A DNA stretch of 64,000 nucleotides from Cladocopium goreaui (taxonomy: Eukaryota; Sar; Dinophyceae; Suessiales; Symbiodiniaceae). Numbering within the stretch: the first letter of the stretch is position 1; each line of letters starts with the position of its first letter. The position numbers and the translations under genes were made by a program. The notes below the pieces were generated by a model. That model was not told the origin of the DNA, searched no databases, and saw nothing but the letters and a program-made list of their open reading frames with translations. Below are positions 39,905 through 55,424 of the stretch, piece after piece. The DNA is taken from assembly GCA_947184155.2 (NCBI GenBank), contig CAMXCT020001558.1, positions 134,663 through 198,662 on the forward strand, written 5' to 3'.

Positions 39905-41152
39905 GTGAATCTCAGCTCAGTTTGCCGACACGTCCCAAGAAACATAGGCTCGACCCTGTTAGCCATGTCTCAACGTTGGAGCCCTCAGGCATGGAACACC
40001 TGGGATAACACCTGGGATGATTCCGCATGGCCAACCCATCAGGACTGGTCTTGGAAGCCAGCCATTCCATCACATTGGTCCCCTTCTTCTACTCACTACG
40101 ATGAAAATGTGATGCATGGATATCCCATGTACCGGCAAATTCAACCGACAGCCTGGAGCCGCAAAAGAGGTCTCCACGGCATGGATCCGCTCCAAGTTCC
40201 GTTGGCAGCCTTGTGCCGCTATGGCACTCAAGAATTCAGCCTTCGACCTTTTAGCGCCGGAAGATTCATTGGAGTAGTGACCACTCGTACAGTTGCCGAA
40301 TCCGTTTTCTGTGCTCAAATGCTAAAAAGCATGCGAGACAGCAACATTGACATCGATGAAGTTGCGGAGCATCTTCACCGAACTCAATCTCCGACAAAAC
40401 CAGTGCCATCCAAACAAGATTCGCCGGTTGAGTTTTTGTGCCCTGTTGTTGCTGATTTGGTTTCCCGTATGAAGTCTCTTCAACCACAAAAGACAGAAGG
40501 CACAGCGGTTCGACGTTTGCAGCATGTAGAGCACGAGCTCCGAGAAGCCCAGAGGAAGCTCGCTGAGATGAGCTCCCAAGGCCATACGCCGTCATCAGTT
40601 TCGGAGCAGAATTTATCACCCGCTGCATCCAAGAAGAGAGAGCCATCGGAAAGACTTGGCGCAACTCCCAAGAAACGAGCTCGGCAGACAAAGTCTACCT
40701 TGCCAGTTGAAGCCGTTAAGACCCTCCAGAGCTTGTGGAAACCCAAGCATGATTCGAAGAGCTCCAGACCGGAGAATCCAACTGGAGCCGGAACCACAGT
40801 AGAATCCAGTGAGGATCATATTGAGGAGTTTTCCGTAGAGTGTCCTGAGAAGAGCCCAGATGACGGAGTCATCCAAGCTGAGGAGTGCTTACGTCCTCAG
40901 TCCCCAGCACTTCAGGACCATGTCCCCGGTGGCCATTCTGATCCCACGATCAAAAAGTGGGTGGAAAGCTTTCCCAGAGAAACTCGGGACGCTGCCATCA
41001 AATTCACTCAGTCAGTCCGTGATGCCGATATTCCCAAATCCAAGCTTCAAGAAGCTTGCATCAAATACGGACTCGGTATTGAGCTCACTTTCAAGTTGGC
41101 ACCCCGCAGCATGCACCAGATCATTGGTATCGGTGCAGCCTTGTGTGCTTGA
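39905..41152 (+). CDS. Retroelement ORF2, unknown protein with coiled coil and basic patch
   Basis: 415 codons; an ATG at 39965 (MSQRWSPQAWNTWDNTWDD) is an alternative start that opens a Trp-rich N-terminus. Near residues 190-225 the sequence RRLQHVEHELREAQRKLAEM has coiled-coil spacing. It is followed by a basic, nuclear-signal-like stretch (KKREPSE...TPKKRARQTK). The C-terminal part (KWVESFPRETRDAAIKFTQS) is helical in pattern. No recognised family. It ends 30 bases before ORF3's ATG, so downstream translation could use reinitiation. Confidence 0.75.
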   Translation: MNLSSVCRHVPRNIGSTLLAMSQRWSPQAWNTWDNTWDDSAWPTHQDWSWKPAIPSHWSPSSTHYDENVMHGYPMYRQIQPTAWSRKRGLHGMDPLQVPLAALCRYGTQEFSLRPFSAGRFIGVVTTRTVAESVFCAQMLKSMRDSNIDIDEVAEHLHRTQSPTKPVPSKQDSPVEFLCPVVADLVSRMKSLQPQKTEGTAVRRLQHVEHELREAQRKLAEMSSQGHTPSSVSEQNLSPAASKKREPSERLGATPKKRARQTKSTLPVEAVKTLQSLWKPKHDSKSSRPENPTGAGTTVESSEDHIEEFSVECPEKSPDDGVIQAEECLRPQSPALQDHVPGGHSDPTIKKWVESFPRETRDAAIKFTQSVRDADIPKSKLQEACIKYGLGIELTFKLAPRSMHQIIGIGAALCA

Positions 41153-41182
41153 CTAGGGTACTGTTCAAAGGAGATTCCCCGT

Positions 41183-43012
41183 TTGAAACTTTTTGAAATC
41201 TTGGTGAATCTCCAGCAGGCGTTTTCTTTTTGCATTCATTGTATTCCGAACATACCTAAATCCTTGGCAATGTGGGCCCTCAGTTTGATTCATGTCCTAG
41301 TTTTGTCAAAGTTTCCCGCGCCCACATTGGAATCTCGTAAGTGGCGCAATCGGTTGAATCTGTTGGGAGTGTGCCCTGAGATGTACACCTATCCGTTTTT
41401 TCAAGTCCAATGTGCAGTTTACGTCAAACTGCCATTTCATCCGCTTCAACCGGAAAAGCCGGTATATCATCAGCATGGCCATTTTTACGTTGGATCTACA
41501 TCCATATCGGCATGCAAAAGAGATTTCAACCGGTCAGCCAAGTTGAAACAACTCGGTCTAGGCCAAGCCGTTAATGTTGAACTCTCTATCAGGTACTGGC
41601 AGTCCCACAAGAACTTTTCTTTGTATAATTTGATAGTTTTGGAAACTCACAGTACCTATGAACAAGCGTGGGTTCGTGAACATTGTTTGATCAGTTATTG
41701 GCAACCCATGCTAAACCATCCATTTATTTCCAAAGTTTTGAGGTTAAAATCCGAGGGTTGGACCCTTCAGTTTAAAGCCAACCGCTCCCCCCCAATCAAA
41801 TTGGGGCCTCGATTGTACCAAAGGCTACGCAGACGTCTTCGGACTATTGGCAGTGTTCCAAGCGCTCACTCCTGCCAAGAAAAAGCCTGGCAAATCCTGT
41901 ACCTTTTGAGTCTCCATACTCGAAGCAGTTATGAGACATGTCAACGAATTCGATCCGGAGAGTTTCATACTCTTGAAGTGTATGCATTGTACAGATTATC
42001 CTTGCACATGGAAGAGCCTGGCCGATCCCGTGTTCGGGGACTCCTTTCAAAAGCGTTGCAGTTTAGAAACGCTACAGTTCCCAGAGCTAACATGCCCTTG
42101 AGCATTCCATTTTTGTCTCATGATGATTTTCAAATCAATGTTCGACGTTGGCTACGCAATATCATTGTGAATTCAAAAGACATGGCGTTACCATTGCACC
42201 TGCCTACTCAACATTTGCGTGAAGCAGCGTATCCCAAAGTTCGGGAATTTTTGCACAATCATCGAAAAGCTGAAACATGGTGGGATGCCACCGACCCGGA
42301 CAAATTGCCATGTTGCTGTTCTTTTTTACGACTTCATTGTACTTATGACGTGGATCCTCAACAACATCTTGCTGTTAATTTGGAGGATTTGAAACTACCC
42401 AAGTTTCTGGCAGTATTTTCCGATGTGAATGCCAATTCGACATATTATTTATCGAAGACATCTTTCCTGGAGCGAGTTCAGCCTAAGTTTCAACAGTGGC
42501 TCAGACATCACGGCCTACCTCCAGGTCTTTCGACTCCATTTCAACAGTTCATGCATGATCAATGGAAGCTTCATCTTCAATCTTTGGATCATCATCCACG
42601 ACTGACTTTTCGAGATGTACAGAATTTGCTGAGATGGCTGCCGTATAACTGTGTACTTCATCACGGTGATCATGAACAATTTCGTATCACTGTTTTCTGC
42701 CCCAAATTGTACTTTCACGGGGCAATGCAAACCTGGCTAGATAAGGAACTGTTTGAAAAGCTTCCCATCAGCATCGGGGACGCTCAGAAATTAATCCATC
42801 GAGCTTTTTCCAAACGACTGATTCGAAGATACCCCTGGGGTTTTCGGAAAGGAGCTCTCCTTCCGTATGGATTTGTTTTTCTGAAGCGCAAAAAACAGTG
42901 GGCCAAAGGCCGCACGTTGATCAGCTATCACAAAAGTTATCAAGCCAAGTTGCTCAAAGCGCATTGGACTCAATGTGTCGCCAAATATGGCCACAAGATC
43001 TTGGACAATTGA
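41183..43012 (+). CDS. Retroelement ORF3a: GIY-YIG endonuclease and start of the RT
   Basis: 609 codons. The GIY-YIG nuclease spans about residues 92-182: VYHQHGHFYVGST matches the GIY-x-YIG core, a downstream Arg lies in ACKRDFNR, and the catalytic Glu sits in REHCLISYWQPMLNHPF, the usual E...PxLN ending. A long linker/thumb-like region follows. Near residues 555-590 the text GFVFLKRKKQWAKGRTLISY resembles the RT fingers motif with its Lys and Arg. The frame stops at 43012 before RT motif A, which is in the other frame (see 42898). The endonuclease lying before the RT is the permuted order known from Naiad-type Penelope-like elements. Confidence 0.85.
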   Translation: MKLFEILVNLQQAFSFCIHCIPNIPKSLAMWALSLIHVLVLSKFPAPTLESRKWRNRLNLLGVCPEMYTYPFFQVQCAVYVKLPFHPLQPEKPVYHQHGHFYVGSTSISACKRDFNRSAKLKQLGLGQAVNVELSIRYWQSHKNFSLYNLIVLETHSTYEQAWVREHCLISYWQPMLNHPFISKVLRLKSEGWTLQFKANRSPPIKLGPRLYQRLRRRLRTIGSVPSAHSCQEKAWQILYLLSLHTRSSYETCQRIRSGEFHTLEVYALYRLSLHMEEPGRSRVRGLLSKALQFRNATVPRANMPLSIPFLSHDDFQINVRRWLRNIIVNSKDMALPLHLPTQHLREAAYPKVREFLHNHRKAETWWDATDPDKLPCCCSFLRLHCTYDVDPQQHLAVNLEDLKLPKFLAVFSDVNANSTYYLSKTSFLERVQPKFQQWLRHHGLPPGLSTPFQQFMHDQWKLHLQSLDHHPRLTFRDVQNLLRWLPYNCVLHHGDHEQFRITVFCPKLYFHGAMQTWLDKELFEKLPISIGDAQKLIHRAFSKRLIRRYPWGFRKGALLPYGFVFLKRKKQWAKGRTLISYHKSYQAKLLKAHWTQCVAKYGHKILDN

Positions 43013-43902
43013 GCACACCACAAATCTGGAGCAAAGTTCACGCTTATTTTGATGTTACTGATGAAGCGGCGCGACTTCAATTTGTGAACGACGACCTAGT
43101 TGGCTTTTTTAACTCTGTGCCACAAACTAGACTTTTGGATGCGGTACACCAATTGGTGGAACATTGGATTGAAAACCATCTAGATCATTTTCCTGAGGGT
43201 CGGGACTCAATCACTATCTCTGTGGATACCTCGGCTCATGGAGATCCAGTACATTCCACGTTTTCAGGTTCATTTCGCCGCACGGCGTTTCAGATTCGAA
43301 AACTACACGTCACAGACATTGTAGAAATCGTTCAGTCCAGCCTGAGTTCTCATATTTTTTCCGCCTTAGGATGCATTTGGCGTCAAATTCGTGGAGCCGG
43401 AATCGGCAGCCAGATATCACCGTCCCTGTCAAATCTCGCAGTTACCATTATTGAGCGCAGTTGGCAAGAAACTTTTGCCCAAGTGTTGGAACAACCGAGC
43501 TTGCATCTATGTTCAATTCGCTACGTGGACAATCGTTTTTTGATGTTCTCTTCCAATTTTAACTCCTGCGATGCCCTTACGACTTTTTGTGACTTGGATT
43601 TTTACGGGCTTCCAGTTGAACTAGAAAAAGTTGAAGACAATATGCTTCTTGGGTTTGCTGTTGATGTTGACAGACGCACTGTTGAATATCGTCAACCTGA
43701 CATCAGTCAGATCAGAGATTGCGTCTCTGCGGGGTCACTCCGACTCAGAATGAGTGGATTAAAAAGCCGGGCTCATTTAATTCGAAAATACACGTACCCG
43801 ACCAGTTTGATCTCCAGTAGCTTGACGCAGCTGGGCGCCTTATATGTACAGAAAGGTTTTTCCCAACCTGACGTTGATCAAGCACTCAACCAGAGTAAGT
43901 AA
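42898..43902 (+). CDS. Retroelement ORF3b: RT palm domain in a shifted frame
   Basis: Carries RT motif A (NDDLVGFFNSVP), motif B (GAGIGSQISPSLSNLAVTII) and motif C (RYVDNRFLMF). It overlaps ORF3a by 115 bases in a different frame, so a full RT needs a ribosomal frameshift or represents a mutated gene. In motif C the usual YxDD is YVDN: the second Asp is Asn. Without the shift the ORF's own first ATG at 42898 would make an RT lacking fingers. The overlap contains the basic tract coding QAKLLKAH (frame a). I did not identify a certain slippery site. Confidence 0.82.
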   Translation: MGQRPHVDQLSQKLSSQVAQSALDSMCRQIWPQDLGQLSTPQIWSKVHAYFDVTDEAARLQFVNDDLVGFFNSVPQTRLLDAVHQLVEHWIENHLDHFPEGRDSITISVDTSAHGDPVHSTFSGSFRRTAFQIRKLHVTDIVEIVQSSLSSHIFSALGCIWRQIRGAGIGSQISPSLSNLAVTIIERSWQETFAQVLEQPSLHLCSIRYVDNRFLMFSSNFNSCDALTTFCDLDFYGLPVELEKVEDNMLLGFAVDVDRRTVEYRQPDISQIRDCVSAGSLRLRMSGLKSRAHLIRKYTYPTSLISSSLTQLGALYVQKGFSQPDVDQALNQSK

Positions 43903-44329
43903 ACATTGCTGCTGTCCGTTTTGCCCTGACATCTTCATGGATGAACATCCTGTAATACATTTTTTGCCTCTATGTTTGGCTCAATTTTGCATTACCATTA
44001 TGACTCGCTTCTGAGACTCTCGCCATGGAATCACTTTGGAGTTCACGGGCCCAGTTTTTCCAAGAATCACTGTTGCTGAAAACAATGGATGCTATGTTTT
44101 CGCGACATACGGCCTTTGTGTGTGGGGACAACCCCTGTTCCGAAGGGCTTTCCTCTCAAGTTCAATTTTAGTTTCTGTTTCCAATTTTCTTCACTTGTTC
44201 AATTTTCGTTTCAGTTTCCAATTTCCCAGCAGGGGTGGGGTTCGCGGGACCAATTTTTCAAAAAACACCAGTTTTTCAAGATCACCGTTGCTGAAAGCAA
44301 CAATATATTTTTGCGACATACGGCCTTTG
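43903..44329 (+). repeat. Retroelement 3' region with imperfect tandem about 220 bp
   Basis: A block starting near 44039 (GTTCACGGGCCCAGTTTTTC ... CATACGGCCTTTGTGTGTGG) is repeated from about 44230 (GTTCGCGGGACCAATTTTTC ... CATACGGCCTTTGTGTGTGG), running into the terminal repeat. No ORF of note. Confidence 0.75.
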
Positions 44330-44764
44330 TGTGTGGGGGCAACCCCTGTTCCGAAGGGCTTTTATCACATGTCCAATTTTATCACATGTCCAATTTTAGT
44401 TTCAGTTCCCAATTTACAAGCAGGGGCACACGGCATCCTTGACCCACCGTGTGCAACGAAGCTACGGTCTTGGATGGGATATCAGGGCTGATCACCCTGA
44501 CGTACCTGCAGTTGGTCACGATGTTCTTTCATTATCCAAGCTTTTTGCTGACTTTCCGGTTATTATTTTTTATCATATGCATGAATAATTCGAGAAATCG
44601 GAGTCCGTTACGCATTTTTCAGTATTTACCCATTTCTGCGACTTTTGTCCAATGTGGACAAAGACGGCCTTCCTGAACTAAGCATGTAAACAGCAGAATC
44701 AGTTCAGGTATCCTGTTGGGAATGAAAAGACTCATAGACGAGATACAGTCTTTCAAGTGTGTAT
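44330..44764 (+). repeat. Right 435-bp direct repeat of the retroelement
   Basis: Copy of 36901-37335 with one base difference noticed. It is followed by TATG-rich DNA that continues the target microsatellite type. A second near-repeat TATCACATGTCCAATTT lies at its start. Confidence 0.92.
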
Positions 44765-45315
44765 GTATATGTTATGCCAAACATGTATCCAAGAATTAGG
44801 CTGTTCCATGGATGTCCCTTAAAGACTAGCCCCAGCTCCAAAAATAATCAGACAATCATCATAAGCGACCACATGATTATCACCATCACAATCACCATCA
44901 AATTCATCATGAACATGATGATAGTAAATTGTCATATGTTTGTTGCTGATCGTTGAGTCACCATTTGTTGGGACGTGTATGATATTTTATTGTAATTTCT
45001 ACATATTTCTACCATATATTCATAAGTGCAGTAAATTATATGATATCATCAGCCATTGAGAAAAAACTCCATCCACATATTGCAACTATACACTCTACAC
45101 ATTTTTTTAGATTTTAAAAATATGTTTGTTAAGACAAACACCTATCATATTGCATTCAATTACCTATTATTATCCACAATATATCTTCTACCATAAGTAT
45201 AGATTAGATCCCAGGAAAAAAAAACTACAAAAAAAGAACAAACAAACATATAAAACCAACCAACCTCAACGAACATCACCACTGCTCCCATGACTTCCCC
45301 CTGACCGACTTCCAG

Positions 45316-46452
45316 GATCACTGCCGCGGTCATCGTGACGACTCCGCAGAAGCTGAGCGTCATCGATGTGGAGCGGGGCATCTCGATGTTTGGGCAGCTC
45401 AACGTGCCTTCCGTGGCGCGACGGTATAGTCGGAGGGCACCTGGTTGGGCACCGTCGGAGGGGCACCTGGTTGATCCTATTTGGGGCTACAATTGTAGTA
45501 TCCTCTGGTAATTTAACATATAGCTATTGAAAATGACCATTTATAGTGGATTTACCGATTGAAAATGGTGATTTTCCATAGTTATGTTAGTGTACCAGAG
45601 GGTAAAGATCACTTTTTGGGGGGGCAGATTTGGGCTACAAGGTTGTGAGCCCAACATATCTCGCATTTCTGACAAGTCATTCGGGGGTGGTTTATGTTTT
45701 GATGTTTTCACAGATGTTGCATTTGACCGGAGGCGGCGTCCGCACTTTACCAAACAGGGGGGGCTTTCCAAGCAGCTCATGATCGCCGTGCAGTGGACAT
45801 GCAATGGACCCCTAATAATCCCTGAGCCATGCGCTTTTGTTTTCCTTTCCTACAGGTGGCAGTGGTTCAAAACATGAGCTACATGTCCATGCCCAACGGC
45901 GAGAAGCAGTACATCTTTGGCAAGACGGATGCCGGTTTTGCCATTGCGGATACTTGAAATATGGTGAATGGTTGGGGGGACCAGCAGGAAGGCCTTGGAT
46001 ATCTAAGGTTCAAAGAATCAAATGCTGAATCATCAATACTCCTAAGATCCTAGCAATAATTTTGGAAAGCCGACATCAACAAAAACACATGACAAAAGTG
46101 AACGAGTTTTGGCACTCACATCCCTTAGTGGACTTGGGAATTGCATCAATCTGGAAGGTCAACCACCAAACATAGGTGTGAACTACTTTGGTTAGTAGAC
46201 ATCACATTTTGGTGGGTTCGAATTGCCATTCGTTAGTTAGCCTGTAGCCTCCGACCATCCAATGGTAGCATTAGCAGAAGGATAGTCTCACAGTAGCTTC
46301 CCTCCCCGTCCTTTTGTGGGGGTGCTTCATCATCCAGTATTTGATGGTTTTTTTTTGTCGTAAATGCTGGCATTTGCTGGTTACACATCCCATAAATATA
46401 CACTTAAATGTCACCACAAGATGGCCGGTTCAAACTAGACGGTGACATGATG

Positions 46453-46488
<36 letters not shown>

Positions 46489-49184
46489 GAGAGAGATATA
46501 TATATATACTATGTATATATTTCTCAATTTGATTCCCCATCAAAGTTCCTCCCTACCTTCAGTATCCCCATATATCCCTTTAGATTTTCTCAATTTGGAT
46601 CAAAAAAATGATTCAACAAAAACCGAAGTTCCTCTTCCTTTCTCCCATTTTCTCGACACAGGACACCTTCGGTATCGAACAGGTCTTCGAGCTGCCCATC
46701 GAACCCTCAGTGGCCGTGGCTGGTGACGCAGGGAAACCCTTCGTGGCGTCGGAGGAAGCCACGGCGGCAGCGCAGGAGGTGGAGAAACTGGCGGAGTCCG
46801 TGATCCAGGATGGAAAATGATGGAAAACCCAGGTAAAACATGGGAAAAAAGGGGGAAACAAGGTGGAGAACTGATGAGATTTAAGATGGACTTCAAGTTT
46901 TTTTTAGTTTTGAGGGATGTTTTGGTGGATTTTGACGGGTTCAAGATCTTACAGTTTTTTTTTAACCAAATTAGTCAACAAAAAATGGGGGTACAACCCT
47001 GTAACAGTTGGCAGAAACCAGAAACAAATTCGGAATTCAACTTGGCGGATTTTCACGGATGTTGCCAGGGAATGATGGGCATAACCATTCTTAACTTTCA
47101 TTTTATTTAGCCGAAAAGACTTCGGCTCTTTGCCAGGAAGTGGCAAAGATCAAGGACAACCGACAGCAGCCTCAGTTGACCTGGGATGCCGACATGAAGG
47201 TGGGAACTTGTCCAGGTGACCGCAATGTAAGGATGTAATCGAACCATCAAGCCCAAAGGTGAAATGGACAATTGAGGGTGTTTCACCAGCCACAGAGTCG
47301 CAGGTCTTGCGATTACAGGTGGAGGGCCAGGAGCTGGGCATCGATCCTCGGGAACTGAGACTCAGGCGCAGGACGGTGAGGAATTCCCACTTCAAGTGAT
47401 TCATTGGGTACCCTCTGGTAAACTCATAGCTATTGAAAATTGCCATTTATAGTGGATTTACCCATTAAAAATGGTGATTTTCCATAGCTATGTTAGTTTA
47501 CCAGAGGGTAAGAAAAAAGGTGAAGTGATTCAAAATAGTTCAAAATCACCCAAGATTTCAGGATATTTCAGGTGAATTATGACTGGATTCAGCCCCCTCC
47601 CTGTTTTCCAAATGGATCAAACATGGGGGAATGTAGCCAAGAAATCCCAAGAACCGGCCTAGTATTGGAAATCAACAATGGGAAGATGAACTCAATTTGA
47701 CTGGCATATTGTTGGGATGGGTTGAAGCCAGCGACCAGAAATTCCTCAAGGAAACTCTGCTTTGGTACTAAATCTACGCATTTGGCTTGCAGTCCCATAA
47801 ATGAGGGAATTCTATTTTTTTGGGGGGAAGGCATTGTCGGAAATTTGGCATCCAAAGTGTACATGGGTAAATTCTTAAGTCTCAATCTGCAGTATCTGTT
47901 GAAATTATGATATATTGGCATGGGTAAAAATTGGGTACCCCAATATTTGGTTTGTTATATTAAAATAAGCTTACATGTGTGGTCCCCCAGGTCTTTAGTT
48001 TTGACCTATACCCACATATATATATATATATATTGGTACACCAAGATACCATGATTGCCTAAGCTGCTCTATTGTTTAATAGGAACTTCACCTAAAAATC
48101 CGCTTTCAAGAGGCGAAACCTCTGGTGTTGGAGCTGAGTTGCACAAGAATTTCTTTCCAACCTGAGATGAATGGCATCGCATGTATCTGAACCCATAAGG
48201 CCATAAGGGACTGAGAATTTTGCCACTGTATGCTAGAGCTATATATATATATAGATAGATATATAGATATAAAAATGATTAACAATATATATATATTATA
48301 TACTATATATATATAAATAATATAATCTTCAGGTTCTTCTTTTGGATAAGGATTTTTTGAATCCCAGATGTCATGGCTGTCAGGGACAAGGGTGCCGGTG
48401 GCGTCACCCCACCTCCAGCCGAGCTCTTCCCGGAGGAGATCGTTGATATGGGAAACTCGGCGCCATGTATGCCATGGTCGTGGGATTACCATAGGAAAAC
48501 CATAGGAAAATGGCGGTTTACCCTCTGGTAAGCTAACATAACTATGGAAATTCATAATTTTTAATTGGTCAATCAACTATAAATAGCCATTTTCAATAGC
48601 GCGCTGTTAAATTACCAGAGGGTATCACCCATAGAATCTGCCATAGTTGCCATAGTGGCAACCCACACTCTGCTGAGTCCAGGAAACTACGCTGTTGTCA
48701 TCAAATGGAGCGATGGAGTCGTGCAAGTGGCCTGGCTTCAGGTTGGGGGAGTTAAGGTGATTTTTGGGAAAGGATAGGTGGGCGATATTCTGAAGATCCG
48801 CTGTTAAGGTGGTGGGTTTCCAAAATCATCGCCATGCTCGCGCTCTGAGTTGATGAGGATTGTTTGTGGATGATGCCTACCAGCATGCTTATCCCACAAC
48901 CTATTCCTATCATGGCCTCACAAGGCTTTAAATGGAAGGACGCCGGTTGGAGGACGATTTACCCCACTTGAATTGGGTTGCCACACAATTTCCAGGAAAC
49001 TGCAAGACCGGATGCCAAAATCCATCGGTTTTCTGTCAGTTTTGGCCACGGCCGCCGCCCATGACTCATATGACTCCTTCCCACTTTTCGATTTCATCCT
49101 TAGGTGGCACCTCATAAGCAGCTCATCGAGGGAGACGAAAAGGGTCCCATGCCTCATGTCGAACTGACCGCTGCCGCTGCTTGA
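45316..49184 (+). CDS. HCF101: HCF101-type Fe-S scaffold ATPase, 3' exons
   Basis: Continues the gene after the retroelement-bearing intron; 36747 (phase 2) joins 45316 to read [16 protein letters not shown]. Exons: 45316-45412 ([19 protein letters not shown]), 45856-45945 ([19 protein letters not shown]), 46662-46808 ([19 protein letters not shown]), 47137-47199 ([19 protein letters not shown]), 47304-47365 ([18 protein letters not shown]), 48384-48451 ([10 protein letters not shown]), 48683-48741 ([19 protein letters not shown]) and 49104-49184 ([10 protein letters not shown] to TGA). The last five form the C-terminal DUF971-type region that marks HCF101 among Mrp proteins. Donors are GT at 45413, 47200 and 48742; GC at 45946 and 47366; GA at 46809 and 48452. 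All phases agree. With the 5' exons the product is about 490 residues, slightly shorter than plant HCF101 because of the unrecovered DUF59 piece. The stop is 1 kb before the next GH1 exon. Confidence 0.94.
45498..45604. repeat. Introner-like element, family A copy
   Basis: TATCCTCTGGTAATTTAACA to GTTAGTGTACCAGAGGGTA, in an HCF101 intron, 85 bases after exon 45316-45412. Confidence 0.85.
46450..46512. repeat. (GATA)n(GA)n(TA)n microsatellite
   Basis: GATAGATAGATA then GAGAGA then TATATA in an HCF101 intron. Confidence 0.9.
47409..47510. repeat. Introner-like element, family A copy
   Basis: TACCCTCTGGTAAACTCATA to GTTAGTTTACCAGAGGGTA, in the HCF101 intron after exon 47304-47365. Confidence 0.9.
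48519..48624. repeat. Introner-like element, family A copy
   Basis: TACCCTCTGGTAAGCTAACA to GTTAAATTACCAGAGGGTA, between HCF101 exons 48384-48451 and 48683-48741. The intron is only 231 bases, so the element makes up nearly half of it. Confidence 0.9.
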
Positions 49185-50176
49185 GGGACCCATGATACCC
49201 AGGGAATTTTCCATGGGAGGTGATGCTGATGGCATTTGATGCGGATATATGCGGATGGTGATGTAATTATTACGTAATTGATATTAGTTGATTATAGATT
49301 ATAGATGATTATAGATGATTAGATCATCAACCCGGATAAATTTATGAGTTATAAGTTATATAATTATAAGTAAATAAACTGCATAACTTACATAATTGTT
49401 CTGGATAAATGTCGTCACGACCGAACGCTGCGGCGTCACTACTTAAATGATGGGTGTTTTTTTCCAGGGAAACCATCCGCAGAATTCCTCAGATGACAAT
49501 GGGACAGGCATGACATTCATCATCACCTCCCAGTGCTGAGAAAATCCATTTTTACACCTAGCTTTGCTGAAAACGGTTCATCCCAGCTGAAACAAAAGGG
49601 CTTGGAACTACACCGAGGAGCCATGCTGCGATAGAGGATCTAAATGGATCTAATCCAGCCCGGCTCGGATGAACGGTAGCTAGGCCGAGGCTGGACGCCC
49701 AGCAGACACAACTTCCGCGATGGAAAGGGCTCTGCGGCCTGGCCTGGGATCACTAATTAACACATCCATTACACATCCTAAAAGTATGGGTAGCATCGGG
49801 TAGCTAGATGTTGATTGATGTTGATTGGGTTTATAGGTCTAATCTTAAGTAGGAGCCAATCATTTTGCGTTTAGCTGCGTGGCAAGTTTTTCAGTTCCAC
49901 GATTGAGCTTTGTTCAACGCTGTTTCTGTACCACAAGCCGCCGACTGGAGAATCGACGTTGTAGATCCAATTGCCGACTTTCTATTTCATAAAACTGGTA
50001 CCCTCTGGTAAACTAACATAGCTATTGAAAATGGCTATTTATAGTGGATTTTCCCATTAAAAATGGTGATGTTCCATAGTTATGTTAGTTTACCAGAGGG
50101 TACCCTTTTTGTCTCAGGTTTCCCTCTCCAGAATCGCCTCAAGATCTTTGTCCCTGGCTCAGCTATGTTGTGCCAG
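49185..50176. other. GH1 intron between the HCF101 stop and the next GH1 exon
   Basis: About 1 kb that must hold the HCF101 3' end. No polyadenylation or termination signal was recognised. A family A introner lies at 49999. No other exon is supported. Confidence 0.55.
49999..50102. repeat. Introner-like element, family A copy
   Basis: TACCCTCTGGTAAACTAACA to GTTAGTTTACCAGAGGGTA, intact, 75 bases before GH1 exon 50177. Confidence 0.9.

Positions 50177-55424
<5,248 letters not shown>

Larger units (their letters stand above)
36901..44764 (+). mobile_element. GIY-YIG/RT retroelement (Penelope-like, permuted) in an HCF101 intron
   Basis: About 7.9 kb, bounded by 435-bp direct repeats at 36901-37335 and 44330-44764 that differ at one noticed base (37031 A versus 44460 G). 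Inside are ORF1 (38072), ORF2 (39905) and ORF3 in two frames (41183 and 42898). ORF3 places a GIY-YIG endonuclease N-terminal to a reverse transcriptase. Penelope-like elements carry GIY-YIG with RT and often have tandem, LTR-like ends; an N-terminal GIY-YIG is known in the Naiad-type subgroup. No integrase or RNase H domain was seen. The direct-repeat layout fits a full copy preceded by the 3' end of a truncated tandem copy. It lies wholly inside HCF101 intron 36748-45315, same strand, so it would be removed by splicing. The near-identity of the repeats suggests recent insertion. Confidence 0.88.

Noticed and set aside
38072-43902. LTR retrotransposon because of the long direct repeats
   Set aside because: No protease, RNase H, integrase or TG...CA repeat ends were seen; GIY-YIG with RT points to a Penelope-like element whose tandem ends mimic LTRs.
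46608-46820. HCF101 stop codon at 46818-46820
   Set aside because: A GA donor at 46809 keeps the phase into exon 47137 and the following DUF971 exons, which match HCF101 to its C-terminus.
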